Shown: positions 1-9,785, counted from the first letter of the stretch. The stretch: 64,000 nt of DNA from Streptomyces rhizosphaerihabitans (GCF_025399795.1 NZ_JAODTZ010000043.1:25916-89915), one strand, 5' to 3'. Translations and numbers: made by a program. The notes: generated by a model from the letters alone, not told the origin.

Positions 1-770
1 CAGCCGGGGATGCCGCCGCCCTGGGCACCGGGCGCGCCCTCCATGCCGATCATGATCTCGGGGGCCGCGTCGCGCCAGTCGCGCATCTCGTGCGGGGAGT
101 CGATCCCCAGGCGCGACGGGTGGTTGGCGAGTACCAGTACGTCGTCGACGTATCCGGTGCGGCGCCGCTCGGCCAGCCACTGGACGGCCTTGACCGCGTG
201 TGCCTCGTTGCGGGCCGTGTCGGGGCTGGTCGGCGAACCCGCCGTATAGCCCAACAGCTTGCCGTCGTAGGCGAGTTCGAACTGAGTGAGCAGGTCCACC
301 TCGTGCGGGCCGGGGGCGGCGAAGACGGTGGCGTGCTCGGCGGCCGGGATGTACCACTCCAGACCCTGGAAGATCAGCTGGCGCGGGTTCGCGGCGCGCG
401 CCTTCAGGATCTCCTGGTGCTCCAGCCGGGCGCCGTAGGAGGCGTGCCCGAAGTTGGAGTGCTCGTTGAAGACCATCCAGTCGAGACCGTACTCGGCCCC
501 GGCACGGGCGAGTTGGGAGAACGTGTACTTCGCGTCGTGGCTGTAGACGGAGTGGATGTGATGGTCGCCCACGAGATAGGCGAGGCGCGGATCGCTGCCG
601 CCGGGGCCTCTCCCGGACGCCGCCGCGGGCGCGGCGAGCGAGCCGACCGCGAAGGCCGCCCCGAACAGGCCCGCGCCGCGCAGCAGCCCGCGCCGCGACA
701 GGCCCTGCGGATCCAGCGCGGCGGGGGAGACGGACGGATCGGCCCAGGCGGGCAGTCGCTGCTCGGTCAC
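1..770 (-). CDS. Tat-exported PHP-domain phosphoesterase (3' part outside window)
   Basis: Read on the minus strand from a GTG at 770; the reading frame stays open to the left edge, so only about 256 N-terminal residues are visible. Residues 25-27 are S-R-R followed by G-L-L and a hydrophobic stretch to about residue 51, a twin-arginine export signal. The mature part starts with D69-H-H-I-H-S, the metal-binding opening motif of PHP-type phosphoesterases, and later carries N-E-H-S and N-H-P-S, also typical of metal ligands in this superfamily. Members hydrolyse phosphoesters; the natural substrate of secreted actinobacterial forms is not known. The ribosome site is weak (AGGGA about 10 bases upstream). 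Family call is firm, substrate unknown. Confidence 0.85.
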   Translation of the reverse strand, partial: MTEQRLPAWADPSVSPAALDPQGLSRRGLLRGAGLFGAAFAVGSLAAPAAASGRGPGGSDPRLAYLVGDHHIHSVYSHDAKYTFSQLARAGAEYGLDWMVFNEHSNFGHASYGARLEHQEILKARAANPRQLIFQGLEWYIPAAEHATVFAAPGPHEVDLLTQFELAYDGKLLGYTAGSPTSPDTARNEAHAVKAVQWLAERRRTGYVDDVLVLANHPSRLGIDSPHEMRDWRDAAPEIMIGMEGAPGAQGGGIPG

Positions 771-1247
771 GGTCGTGTGGTCCCTAGGTCGGAGGGGTAT
801 GAACGACCGGACGGGGAAGGCGCGTTCGATGCGAGGGCGGCGGTCGCCGCATCCGTCACGCGGTCGCCGTCGTACGTCCGGCGGTGGGGCCGCGCCGTGC
901 CGGCGTTGTCGTACGGTCCCGCGCCACCGTGCCCGGCCGATCTTCCGTCGTTCACGCGTTGGAGAATGGCGCGGTCCCAGGACCCCCGGATGAAACCGTC
1001 CTGAAGCCCCGGGGGCGACTCGATGGCGCCCAGTGTTCGGCGGGCTCACCGTTGCCGCTGCCCGTCGCGTGCGAGGCGGCGAGGGCGAGAGTCCCGGGGA
1101 CGGGGGACTCGGCGTGGTGGTGACGGACGAGCCCGTGGACGCGGTGGCACGCTGATCCCTGGAAGACGTGGGTGAAACAGGCGGTCGTGGCGTGCTCCCT
1201 CGCCGTGCGGCCTGCGTCCCCGCACGAACTGCGAAGGTGGTACTTGC
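771..1247. other. Intergenic stretch between divergent genes, no supported gene
   Basis: No frame here has convincing composition or a ribosome site. A 7-bp stem (CCCCCGG at 983-989 with CCGGGGG at 1009-1015) is the only structure seen. The stretch separates two divergently read genes and should hold both promoters, but I could not pick a clear -35/-10 pair. Confidence 0.5.
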
Positions 1248-2585
1248 GTGAGGCTGACCATTCTGGGCGGCGGCGGATTCCGCGTCCCGCTCGTGTACGG
1301 AGCGCTCCTCGGGGACCGCGCCGAGGGCCGTGTCACCCGGGTCGTGCTGCACGACCTGGACGCGGGACGGCTCTCCGCCGTGGCCCGCGTTCTGGCCGAG
1401 CAGGCGACCGGGGACCCGGACGCGCCGGAGGTGACCGTCACCACCGACCTCGACGAGGCCCTGCGCGGCGCCGACTTCGTCTTCTCCGCGATCCGGGTCG
1501 GCGGTCTGGAGGGGCGGGCGGCGGACGAGCGCGTCGCCCTAGGCCAGGACGTCCTCGGCCAGGAGACGGTCGGCGCCGGCGGCATCGCGTACGGCCTGCG
1601 CACGGTGCCCGTCGCCGTGGACATCGCGCGGCGGGTGGCCCGGCTCGCGCCCGACGCCTGGGTCATCAACTTCACCAACCCGGCCGGACTGGTCACCGAG
1701 GCCATGTCCCGTCACCTCGGCGACCGCGTGATCGGCATCTGCGACTCGCCGGTCGGCCTCGGGCGCCGGATCGCCAAGGTCCTCGGCGCGAACCCGCGCG
1801 AGGCGTGGATCGACTACGTCGGGCTCAACCACCTCGGCTGGGTACGGGGACTGCGCGTCGCGGGCCGCGACGAACTCCCGCGACTGCTCGCCGACCCCGG
1901 GCTGCTCGGGTCCTTCGAGGAGGGCAAGCTCTTCGGCCCCGAGTGGCTCCGGTCGCTCGGCGCCGTCCCCAACGAGTACCTGCACTACTACTACTTCAAC
2001 CGGGAGACCGTCCGCGCCTACCAGCGGGCCGAGAGGACACGCGGCGCCTTCCTGCGCGACCAACAGGCCCGGTTCTACGACGAGATGAGGCAACCCGGCG
2101 CAGGGGCCCTGACCGCCTGGGACCGCACCCGCGCCGAGCGCGAGGCCACCTACATGGCGGAGAACCGGGACGCGGCCGGCGCCGGAGAACGCGACGACGA
2201 CGACCTCTCCGGCGGCTACGAGAAGGTGGCGCTCGCCCTGATGCGGGCCATCGCCCGTGACGAACGCACCACCCTGATCCTCAACGTCCGCAACCGCGGC
2301 ACGCTGAGCGTTCTCGACACCGAGGCCGTCATCGAGGTGCCCTGCCTGGTCGACGCCAACGGCGCGCACCCCGTCGCCGTCGACCCGTTGCCCGGCCACG
2401 CCACCGGACTGGTGTGCGCGGTCAAGGCGGTGGAGCGGGAGGTACTTTCGGCCGCCGAGTCGGGTTCCCGTACGACCGCCGTGAAGGCCTTCGCCCTGCA
2501 CCCGCTCGTCGACTCCGTGAACGTGGCCCGCGCACTGGCCGACGGCTATACGGCCGTACACCCTGGCCTGGCCTACCTGAAGTAG
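1248..2585 (+). CDS. Family 4 glycoside hydrolase (6-phospho-beta-glucosidase type)
   Basis: GH4 enzymes cleave glycosides by an NAD- and Mn-dependent redox/elimination mechanism rather than classic hydrolysis. The 445-residue product has the full family layout. It starts with a dinucleotide-binding stretch G-G-G-G-F (residues 7-11), has N-F-T-N-P at 141-145, the metal-ligand Cys165 in G-I-C-D-S-P, and N194-H195-L-G-W with the second metal ligand. Length is normal for GH4. Start: GTG at 1248 preceded by GAAGGTGG at 1232-1239. The Cys and His ligands support activity; specificity (6-phospho-beta-glucoside versus alpha-glucoside or galactoside) cannot be set from sequence alone. Streptomyces homologues are usually called 6-phospho-beta-glucosidase. 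It stands alone, with a hairpin downstream. Confidence 0.88.
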   Translation: MRLTILGGGGFRVPLVYGALLGDRAEGRVTRVVLHDLDAGRLSAVARVLAEQATGDPDAPEVTVTTDLDEALRGADFVFSAIRVGGLEGRAADERVALGQDVLGQETVGAGGIAYGLRTVPVAVDIARRVARLAPDAWVINFTNPAGLVTEAMSRHLGDRVIGICDSPVGLGRRIAKVLGANPREAWIDYVGLNHLGWVRGLRVAGRDELPRLLADPGLLGSFEEGKLFGPEWLRSLGAVPNEYLHYYYFNRETVRAYQRAERTRGAFLRDQQARFYDEMRQPGAGALTAWDRTRAEREATYMAENRDAAGAGERDDDDLSGGYEKVALALMRAIARDERTTLILNVRNRGTLSVLDTEAVIEVPCLVDANGAHPVAVDPLPGHATGLVCAVKAVEREVLSAAESGSRTTAVKAFALHPLVDSVNVARALADGYTAVHPGLAYLK

Positions 2586-2629
2586 AGCCCGGTCAGTGCG
2601 GGATACGGCCGTGGAGAAGACGACGTACG

Positions 2630-2658
2630 GCCGCGGAGCCGAGGAGCACCTCCGCGGC
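2630..2658 (+). terminator. Hairpin after the GH4 gene
   Basis: GCCGCGGAG at 2630-2638 pairs perfectly with CTCCGCGGC at 2650-2658 around an 11-base loop, 45 bases after the GH4 stop codon. There is no U-tract, as is usual for terminators in this kind of genome. Confidence 0.5.
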
Positions 2659-2858
2659 GCCCGGGCTCCGTGCGGACTCGGCGCCCGCAGGTGTTGTCCG
2701 AGTCCGTCCACCCTGACGCCCGTTTTGCGCACCGGACTTGCCGACGCCTTGACGATCCGTTTCCGCCGTGTTCAACCAGCCGTCTGTACCCGCGTTGTGT
2801 ACCGTCCCTAAGGTCCCTGTGTGCTTCGAGTGCGTCGAGTGCTTCGAGGAAGGGACTC

Positions 2859-3800
2859 ATGGACAGACTCCTCGCCGTCCGGGCTCGCGGGATCACCAAG
2901 TGCTTCGGCGACGTCGTCGCACTCGACGGCGTCGATCTGGATGTGGCGCGGGGTCAGATCCACGGGCTGGCCGGACCGAACGGCGCCGGCAAGACGACCC
3001 TGCTGGGTCTTCTGCTGGGCCTGGCCGTCGCCGACGAAGGTCTCCTCGAGATCCTCGGCACCCAGCTCAGACGGGCGCTCGCCGCCCCCGACGGTGTCGC
3101 CGGTTTCGTGGACGGGCCCGGCCTCTACCCCTCGCTCACCGCCCGCCAGAACCTCGCCGCCCTGGCCGCACTCCGCGGCCAGGGCGCGCGGGCGGCCGGG
3201 GTCGACGACGTGCTCGACCAGGTCGGGCTCACCGATGTCGCCGACGACCCGGCCCGCGGCTACTCCCTCGGCATGCGTCAGCGGCTCGGCCTCGCCGCCG
3301 CCCTGCTCACCAGGCCCCGGCTGCTCGTGCTGGACGAACCGTCCAACGGCCTCGACCCGGCCGGCAAACGACATGTGCACGGTGTCCTGAACAGGCTCGC
3401 GGCGAACGGAACCGCGGTCGTCCTCTCCAGCCACCGCATGGATGACCTCCAGGCCCTGTGCTCCGAGGTCACCATCCTCGCCACCGGACGGGTCGTCTTC
3501 TCCGGTCCGCTGGGCAAGCTGGCCGCGGAGAACCGTGAACTCGACTACCGGGTACTCACCTCCGACCCCGCGGCGGCCCGACTGCTGGCCCTCGACTCGG
3601 CCGGCATCCGTGTCGTCGACGACGCGGCGCCACGGCACGACGCCGACGCGCTCGTCGTGCGCGCGCTGGTGCCCGCCGTGGACGAACTGGTGGTGCGGCT
3701 GGTGCGCGCGGGCATCGCGCTGCGCGAGCTCGCCCCCGTGGTGTCGCCTCTCGAAGCCGCGTTCCTCGCCCTCACCGAGCAGAAGGAGACCGGCGGATGA
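2859..3800 (+). CDS. ABC transporter ATP-binding protein (ABC-2 exporter type)
   Basis: A 313-residue ATPase that should drive the membrane partner encoded directly downstream. Walker A is G-P-N-G-A-G-K-T at residues 39-46, the signature is Y-S-L-G-M-R-Q-R and Walker B ends in L-V-L-D-E-P. This is the layout of CcmA/NatA-type ATPases for ABC-2 exporters. The ATG at 2859 has an excellent ribosome site (GAGGAAGGGA, 2846-2855); the frame stays open upstream but that extension looks non-coding. The stop overlaps the next gene by 4 bp (ATGA), so the two are translationally coupled. The C-terminal 90 residues are a regulatory tail common in this class. Substrate unknown. Confidence 0.92.
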   Translation: MDRLLAVRARGITKCFGDVVALDGVDLDVARGQIHGLAGPNGAGKTTLLGLLLGLAVADEGLLEILGTQLRRALAAPDGVAGFVDGPGLYPSLTARQNLAALAALRGQGARAAGVDDVLDQVGLTDVADDPARGYSLGMRQRLGLAAALLTRPRLLVLDEPSNGLDPAGKRHVHGVLNRLAANGTAVVLSSHRMDDLQALCSEVTILATGRVVFSGPLGKLAAENRELDYRVLTSDPAAARLLALDSAGIRVVDDAAPRHDADALVVRALVPAVDELVVRLVRAGIALRELAPVVSPLEAAFLALTEQKETGG

Positions 3801-5179
3801 CAGTGACCGTCGCCGAGGACGGTGACCTCGGAGCGCAGGGCCTGGAGGAAGCCGTCGCCGCCCCCCGTGTCTCGGTCGCCCGCGCCTACCGCTTCGAGCT
3901 GGTCAAACTCGTCTCGCAGTGGCGGATCCGCCTGCTGGTCCTCGCCTGCTGGATCGTGCCGGCGCTCTTCGTCGCCGCGGTGAGCCGGCAGAGCACGCTC
4001 CCCGTCGACACCCTCTTCGGCCGCTGGATGCACGCCACCGGGTGGGCCGGAGCGCTGGTGATGCTCGGTTTCGCGGGTACCTGGGCGCTCCCCCTGCTGA
4101 CCTCGGTCGTCGCCGGCGACGTGTTCGCCTCCGAGGACCGGCTCGGCACCTGGCGCCATCTGCTCGTGGCGGTCCGGTCGCCGCGCCGGATCTTCGCGGC
4201 GAAGGCCCTGGCGGGCCTCACCGTCATCCTGCTGCTCGTGGCCGGACTGGTCGCCTCCAGCTCGGCGGGCGGCGCCGTGGCGGTCGGCGACCAGCCGCTG
4301 GTCGGCCTCGACGGCCACCTCCTGACCCCGGCGGACGCCGCCGGCAAGGTCCTGCTCGCCTGGGTCTGCGTCCTCGCCCCGACCCTGGCCCTCGCCGCGG
4401 TCGGACTGCTCGGGTCCATCACGCTGGGACGGTCCCCGATGGGCCTGCTGCTGCCCGCGCTCGTCGCGCTGGCGATGCAGCTCGCCCAGATGATGCCGCT
4501 CCCCGTCGCCGTGCGCCTCGCCCTGCCCAGCTACGCCTTCATCGCCTGGAGCGGTCTGTTCACCAGCCCCGCACAGCTCGGTCCGCTCCTGATCGGCATC
4601 GGGGTCAGCCTGCTGTGGGCCGTGACCGCGACCGTGTCGGCCTATGTGCTCTTCATGCGGCGCGACTTCACCGACGCGGCGCACGACGGCTCGGGCCGCA
4701 GCGCGGTCACCGCCGGAGTCCTGCCGCTCGTCGGACTGGCCGCCGTGACGGTCGCGGTCGTCGCTGCCGCTACGGGGGCCACGGGCTCCGGGATCGAACA
4801 GGACAAGGTGCAGCGCTCGGCCGCAACGGCGTTCGCCCACCTCTACCGGCTCCAGACCAGGCAGCTCAACCGCCCCGCCGTCACGGAAGCGCAGCTGAAG
4901 GTCACGGCGTCCTGCGACAAGGGCAGCGTCAAGGTCGCGGCCGAGGGGCCGGGCAACGACTGGCGCTGTGTCGTCTCCTGGCATCTTCCCGGCGTCGACG
5001 CCGTGGGGACGGCCGTCTACCAGCTCGATGTCACTCCGGACGGCCGATTCATGGCCGACGGCGACGGACCGAAGGAGGTGAACGGCTACTTCCTTGTCCG
5101 CACACCGACCGGGGACGCACCGAACCCGCTGTGGCAGTTCGACGGCAACGTCGACCTGCTCGCCACCTCGAAGGGATGA
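3797..5179 (+). CDS. ABC-2 type permease with a large C-terminal extracytoplasmic part
   Basis: Membrane partner of the preceding ATPase. The 460-residue product has about six hydrophobic spans between residues 35 and 325. After the last span comes a soluble domain of some 130 residues with two cysteines (in T-A-S-C-D and W-R-C-V), which could form a disulfide outside the cell. Such a tail is unusual for simple ABC-2 permeases and may bind substrate or a secreted partner. The gene overlaps the ATPase by 4 bp and ends only 4 bases before the start of the secreted phosphoesterase gene, so all three form one operon. Export of, or signalling by, that neighbour is an inference. Confidence 0.85.
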   Translation: MTVTVAEDGDLGAQGLEEAVAAPRVSVARAYRFELVKLVSQWRIRLLVLACWIVPALFVAAVSRQSTLPVDTLFGRWMHATGWAGALVMLGFAGTWALPLLTSVVAGDVFASEDRLGTWRHLLVAVRSPRRIFAAKALAGLTVILLLVAGLVASSSAGGAVAVGDQPLVGLDGHLLTPADAAGKVLLAWVCVLAPTLALAAVGLLGSITLGRSPMGLLLPALVALAMQLAQMMPLPVAVRLALPSYAFIAWSGLFTSPAQLGPLLIGIGVSLLWAVTATVSAYVLFMRRDFTDAAHDGSGRSAVTAGVLPLVGLAAVTVAVVAAATGATGSGIEQDKVQRSAATAFAHLYRLQTRQLNRPAVTEAQLKVTASCDKGSVKVAAEGPGNDWRCVVSWHLPGVDAVGTAVYQLDVTPDGRFMADGDGPKEVNGYFLVRTPTGDAPNPLWQFDGNVDLLATSKG

Positions 5180-5183
5180 CTCC

Positions 5184-7940
5184 ATGCAGGTAACGCGCCG
5201 CCGCCGGAGTGACGAGAAGGGGCGTTCGGGCCCTCTCGGCAGACACGCCGGCAGACGGATACCCCTGGTGACGGCGGGCACCACCGTCCTCGCCCTCGTC
5301 GCCGCCGGGGCCGCATTCGCCCAGACGCACCAGTTCGGCACCGACCAGGTCGGCCAGATCACCGACCGGGGTCAGGTCGTTTCCAGCGACCAGTACATCG
5401 CCCCGTACGGCGACCGGCTCGTCGTCGACAACGGGAAGATCATGTCGTCCTCGGTCAGCCCGGACGGCACGCACCTCGCGGCCTCGGTCACCGACGGTGG
5501 GAGCGCGCTCGCCATCGTCGACCTGAAGAACTGGAAGGTGCAGCAACTCGTCAGCGCCGCCGCGTCGTCGAGCCCGCGCCTCAGCGGCAACAGCGTCGGG
5601 CAGGAAGGTCCCACGTACTCGCCCGACGGTTCGCAGCTCTGGCTGGGCCAGACCGACGGTTACACCAGGCTGACCGTGAATCCGGACGGCAGTGTCAGCA
5701 GTCCGACGTTCGTCCCGATCCCGGCGGACGGGCCCAAGCACGCGCTGGTGGGCGAGGCGGTGTTCTCGCCCGACGGCTCCACCGTGTACTCCGCGGTCAA
5801 CGGACAGAACCGGGTGGTCGCCATCGACGCGGCGACCGGGACCGTCCGGCAGAGCTGGACCGTGGGCAACGCCCCGCGTGACATGGTCCAGGTGGGCACC
5901 AAGCTCTACGTGAGCAACGAGGGCGGGCGTCCGGCGCAGGCCGGCGACACCACGCTCAACTCCTACAACACCCAGGTGCCGGCCGATCCGATCACCGCTG
6001 CCACCACCACCGGCACCGTCAGCGTCATCGACCTGGCCGACCCGGCCGCCGCCGTCGCGAGCATCCCCGTCGGTCTGCACCCCACAGCCCTGTACGCCAA
6101 GAACAAGGCGCTGTTCGTCACCAACACCGCCACCAACGACGTGTCGGTCATCGACACCGTCAAGAACAAGGTCGTACAGACCATCGCGACCCAGCCGTGG
6201 CCGGAGGCGTCGGTGGGGTACGAGCCCGACGGGGTGACGCTCACCGACGACGGTCGTCTGCTGGTGACGCTCGGCCGCGCCAACGCGGTGGCCGTCTACC
6301 GGTACCGGGCCCCGCAGGATCCGGTCCGTTACATCGGCCTGCTCCCGACGGACTACTTCCCCGCGGAGATCGCCGCCGTCGGCAAGGAGGTAGTGGTCTC
6401 CAACACCCGCGGTATCGACGCCCGTCGGACCATCAGCGGCACCGGGCACGGCACCCACGACACGACGTCGAGCGTGCAGCGGTTCACACTGCCGGACGAC
6501 AGCGTCATCAGGGCGCAGACGGCCAAGGTCTTCCGGCAGAACGGCTGGACCCACGGCTCGGTCACCCAGTCCAAGGGCAGGGGCCACGCGAAGCCGGTGC
6601 CCGTCCCGCTGCGGCTCGGCGAGCCCTCGACGATCAAGCACGTCTTCCTGCTCGTCAAGGAGAACCGCACCTACGACCAGATCTTCGGGGATGTCCCGGA
6701 AGGCAACGGCGACCCGTCGCTGGCGCAGTTCGGCGAGAACGTGACGCCGAACCAGCACGCGATGGCCGAGCAGTTCGGGCTGTACGACAACACGTACGAC
6801 ATCGGCACGAACTCCGCCGAGGGTCACAACTGGCTGATGCAGGCGGACGATCCGGAGTACACCGAGTCCTCCGCCGGTGAGTACGCGCGCAGTTACGACA
6901 CCGAGGACGACGCCCTCGGCCACCAGCGGACCGGCTTCCTCTGGACCGGCGCGCAGGCGAAGGGGAACTCGGCACGGGACTTCGGTGAGTTCCAGCAGTT
7001 CCTGACCAAGCCGGCGGACGCGAGCTGGCAGAACCTGTACTGCGACTCCAAGAACATGGCGTCGACCGGGCAGGACACCGCGTACGCGCTGAACTCGTCC
7101 TCGCCGATTCCGTCGCTCAACGACGTGTCCGTGCACGGCTTCGCGAAGTTCGACACCAGCGTCCCGGACGTCTACCGGGAGGAGATCTGGAAGCGTGACT
7201 TCGAGAAGAACGGGCCGGCGAACCTGAACATGTTCTGGCTCTCCAGCGACCACACCGGCGGTCCGGCGAACGCGGCCGCCCAGGTCGCGGACAACGACCT
7301 CGCGACCGGCCGGATCGTCGACGAGATCTCGCACAGCACGTACTGGAAGGACTCGGCGATCTTCGTCGTGGAGGACGACTCCCAGGCCGGCCTCGACCAC
7401 GTGGACGGCCACCGTGCCCCGATCCAGATCATCAGCCCCTGGGCCCGGCGCGGCATCGTCGACAGCCACTACTACTCGCAGATCACGCTGATCCGGACCA
7501 TCGAGCAGATCCTCGGGATCCACCCGATGAACCAGAAGGACAGCGCCGCCAGCCCGATGCGTGCGGTGTTCACCCAGCACGCGGACTTCACGCCGTTCAC
7601 CGCGCTGCCCAACCGGACCTCGCTGACCGACGGTCTCAAGACCCCGCCCTCCTGCGGCCTGGACACCCCCGCGCCGCAGGACCCCAGCGCGGCGCCGGTG
7701 CCGTCGGCGAAGGTGCCGGCGGACAAGCAGGCACTCGCGGCGAAGTGGGACACCTGGAAGTCGCACCAGCGGCTGACCGGACCCAACGCCATCCCCGACT
7801 TCGCGAACCCCGCGCAGATGAACCATTTCACGTGGTACCAGACGCACGGGTGGACCAAGCCGTACCCCGGTGAGCACCAGATCTTCGCGCCACAGGACGT
7901 GCCGGGCGCCTACCTCCCGTCGTCGGAGTCCGACGGGTGA
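5184..7940 (+). CDS. Secreted YncE-like beta-propeller / phosphoesterase fusion
   Basis: A 918-residue two-domain protein. Residues 26-46 are a hydrophobic export signal ending in A-F-A, after a very basic N-terminus. Residues about 80-420 hold repeated S-P-D-G and V-I-D blocks of a YVTN/YncE-type beta-propeller. From about residue 485 the stretch starting H-V-F-L-L-V-K-E-N-R-T-Y-D begins a domain of the alkaline-phosphatase superfamily (phosphoesterase / phospholipase C-like). N-R-T-Y-D, H-N-W and D-D-S-Q-A-G-L-D-H-V are its metal and catalytic blocks. The combination is known as bifunctional YncE/alkaline phosphatase family protein; its substrate is not established. Start ATG 5184 follows AAGGGATGA, overlapping the end of the permease gene, so translation is probably coupled. 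Confidence 0.88.
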   Translation: MQVTRRRRSDEKGRSGPLGRHAGRRIPLVTAGTTVLALVAAGAAFAQTHQFGTDQVGQITDRGQVVSSDQYIAPYGDRLVVDNGKIMSSSVSPDGTHLAASVTDGGSALAIVDLKNWKVQQLVSAAASSSPRLSGNSVGQEGPTYSPDGSQLWLGQTDGYTRLTVNPDGSVSSPTFVPIPADGPKHALVGEAVFSPDGSTVYSAVNGQNRVVAIDAATGTVRQSWTVGNAPRDMVQVGTKLYVSNEGGRPAQAGDTTLNSYNTQVPADPITAATTTGTVSVIDLADPAAAVASIPVGLHPTALYAKNKALFVTNTATNDVSVIDTVKNKVVQTIATQPWPEASVGYEPDGVTLTDDGRLLVTLGRANAVAVYRYRAPQDPVRYIGLLPTDYFPAEIAAVGKEVVVSNTRGIDARRTISGTGHGTHDTTSSVQRFTLPDDSVIRAQTAKVFRQNGWTHGSVTQSKGRGHAKPVPVPLRLGEPSTIKHVFLLVKENRTYDQIFGDVPEGNGDPSLAQFGENVTPNQHAMAEQFGLYDNTYDIGTNSAEGHNWLMQADDPEYTESSAGEYARSYDTEDDALGHQRTGFLWTGAQAKGNSARDFGEFQQFLTKPADASWQNLYCDSKNMASTGQDTAYALNSSSPIPSLNDVSVHGFAKFDTSVPDVYREEIWKRDFEKNGPANLNMFWLSSDHTGGPANAAAQVADNDLATGRIVDEISHSTYWKDSAIFVVEDDSQAGLDHVDGHRAPIQIISPWARRGIVDSHYYSQITLIRTIEQILGIHPMNQKDSAASPMRAVFTQHADFTPFTALPNRTSLTDGLKTPPSCGLDTPAPQDPSAAPVPSAKVPADKQALAAKWDTWKSHQRLTGPNAIPDFANPAQMNHFTWYQTHGWTKPYPGEHQIFAPQDVPGAYLPSSESDG

Positions 7941-8026
7941 CGGCTGAGGGATGACGGACGTCGGTGACAGCCGACGGCCGGCCTGTGACTACGGGCGACC
8001 GAGACTGACGTAGGAGCGTGACGCGA

Positions 8027-8055
8027 TGGGCCGCCCGGATCGCCCGGGCGGCCCA
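8027..8055. terminator. Bidirectional hairpin between convergent genes
   Basis: TGGGCCGCCCGG at 8027-8038 and its exact complement at 8044-8055 form a 12-bp stem with a 5-base loop. It lies between the ends of two convergent genes, so it can stop transcription from both sides. Confidence 0.75.
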
Positions 8056-8090
8056 CCGTGTTGTTCCACCGCGTTGTCCCGCTGTCGTCC

Positions 8091-9785
8091 TCAGCCCGTG
8101 AAGCCGGCCGTGATCGACGTGAACTGCCAGGTGCTCTGGCTGATGCCGGAGCAGTTGCTCACCACACCGCCACCGGGGCAGGACCGGTCGCGGTTGACCG
8201 CCCAGTAGGCGAGCCGGGCGATGTGGTGACTGTTCGACCAGTCACGGATCGAGGTCCAGATCGCCGGGGTGGTGTTCTCCTGCTGGTCGGACAGACCGTT
8301 CATGCCGGAGATACCGATGTGGGAGTAGGCCGTGGCGTCGTCCCAGCCGAAGGTCGACTTCAGCTTGGTCTTCAGCCCCTCGGCGGCGTTGACCGTGTTG
8401 CCGTACATGTCGGAGCCGCCGCCGAAGTCGAACGGCATGATGGTGAAGACGTCGATGCCCGCGTGCAGGGACTGCGCCTGCTCGATGAGCCGGTTGCCGT
8501 AGTAGGTCGGACCGGTCGTCGAGGTGCCGAACGTGACGATCGTCCTCAGGCCGGGGTTGTTGGCCTTGACGGTCTTCAGCGCCGTCAGGATCTTCGCCTG
8601 GACCGCCTCGTTCTCGAACTCGTCGGTGTTCTCGATGTCCATGTCGATCGCCTTGAGGCCGTAGGCGCTGATCACCTTCTGCAGAGCACCGGCGAGCGCG
8701 CTCGCCGAGGAGCAGTTGGCGCCGAGCTTGCTGCCCTGCCAGCCACCGAACGACGGGACGATGTCACCGCCCGCGGAACGGATCTGGTTGATGGCGGTCT
8801 GGTCGACGCCACCGGTCAGCGCACGGCTGCCGTCCCAGGCCGGAGTGCAGCCGCCGGAGTCGAGCACGAACGCCATCGTGAACCACTTGATGCCGGTGGC
8901 GCTCATCACCGTGGTCGGGTTCGGGGGATCGCCCCAGCCCTCGTACAGATAGGGAGCGGCCTGCTTGAAGCCGGTGCCGCCGCCCCCGCCGCCCGCGTCC
9001 GTGGTGACGCTCACGGAGTTGGATGCCGCGGAGGTGTTCCCGGCCGCGTCCCGCGCCTTGACGGTGAACGAGTAGGCCGTGCTCGAGGACAGCCCGCTGA
9101 CCGTGGCACTCGTGCCCGACACACTGAGCAGCTGGTTGGAACCGCTGTAGATGTCGTACGCGCTCACGCCGACGTTGTCGCTCGACGCGCCCCACGAGAG
9201 TGACACGCTGGAGGAGGTCTTGCCGGTGGAGGTCAGGCCGGTGGGCGCGGTCGGCGCCTGGGTGTCGGACCCGCCACCACCGCCGCCGGGACCGTCCAGG
9301 CTGATGTCGTCGGCGTAGTAGGTGCCCTGCGCGTACCAGCCGTGGACGTAGATCTTGGCGCTGGTCTGCGAGGCACCGGTGGTGAAGGACACGGTGAGCT
9401 GGCTGTACGCCGACGGGGACGTCGTCCAGTTCGAGGCACCGCCGTCCACACCGAGGTAGACGTAACTGCCGCGGACCCAGCCCGAGAGGCTGTACGTCGT
9501 GTTCGGCTGGACGGAGACGGTCTGGGTGCACTGTGCGTTGTCGCTCGAACTCGCCGCCCCCGCAAGGGCTTTGGAGCCACCGTGCACGGGGCTTGAGACG
9601 ATCGAACCCAGGTTGCCGGAGCAGGACCAGGGGGAGAGGCTGCCCGTCTCGAAGCCGGGGTTGGACAGGATGTTGGCCGCCTGGGCCGTACCCGGCAGGG
9701 CGACCGCCCCGGCGAGTGCCAGCGCGGCCGTGCCCAGCAGGGCGAGGAAGCGGTGTCTGGAACGTCTGAGCATGGTGATGCGCAC
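8091..9785 (-). CDS. Secreted GH18 chitinase with CBM and fibronectin III domains
   Basis: Hydrolyses chitin outside the cell. With the GTG start at 9785 (AGGGAG 5 bases upstream) the product has 564 residues. Residues 1-36 are a signal peptide ending A-Q-A. They are followed by a jelly-roll type carbohydrate-binding module (to about 165), a Gly-rich linker, a fibronectin III domain (about 175-260), a second Gly-rich linker, and a GH18 catalytic domain (about 270-564). The catalytic motif D-x-D-x-E is present as D381-M-D-I-E385, with E385 the expected acid. An internal ATG at 9773 is an alternative start. The upstream region carries two dre-like sites, so control by DasR/N-acetylglucosamine is likely. 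Domain order resembles known Streptomyces family 18 chitinases. Confidence 0.93.
   Translation of the reverse strand: MRITMLRRSRHRFLALLGTAALALAGAVALPGTAQAANILSNPGFETGSLSPWSCSGNLGSIVSSPVHGGSKALAGAASSSDNAQCTQTVSVQPNTTYSLSGWVRGSYVYLGVDGGASNWTTSPSAYSQLTVSFTTGASQTSAKIYVHGWYAQGTYYADDISLDGPGGGGGGSDTQAPTAPTGLTSTGKTSSSVSLSWGASSDNVGVSAYDIYSGSNQLLSVSGTSATVSGLSSSTAYSFTVKARDAAGNTSAASNSVSVTTDAGGGGGGTGFKQAAPYLYEGWGDPPNPTTVMSATGIKWFTMAFVLDSGGCTPAWDGSRALTGGVDQTAINQIRSAGGDIVPSFGGWQGSKLGANCSSASALAGALQKVISAYGLKAIDMDIENTDEFENEAVQAKILTALKTVKANNPGLRTIVTFGTSTTGPTYYGNRLIEQAQSLHAGIDVFTIMPFDFGGGSDMYGNTVNAAEGLKTKLKSTFGWDDATAYSHIGISGMNGLSDQQENTTPAIWTSIRDWSNSHHIARLAYWAVNRDRSCPGGGVVSNCSGISQSTWQFTSITAGFTG

Noticed and set aside
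5049..7877. Long open frame on the minus strand opposite the phosphoesterase gene
   Set aside because: It is a composition shadow: Val/Arg/Gly-rich, no family features, no ribosome site, and fully antisense to a clear gene.
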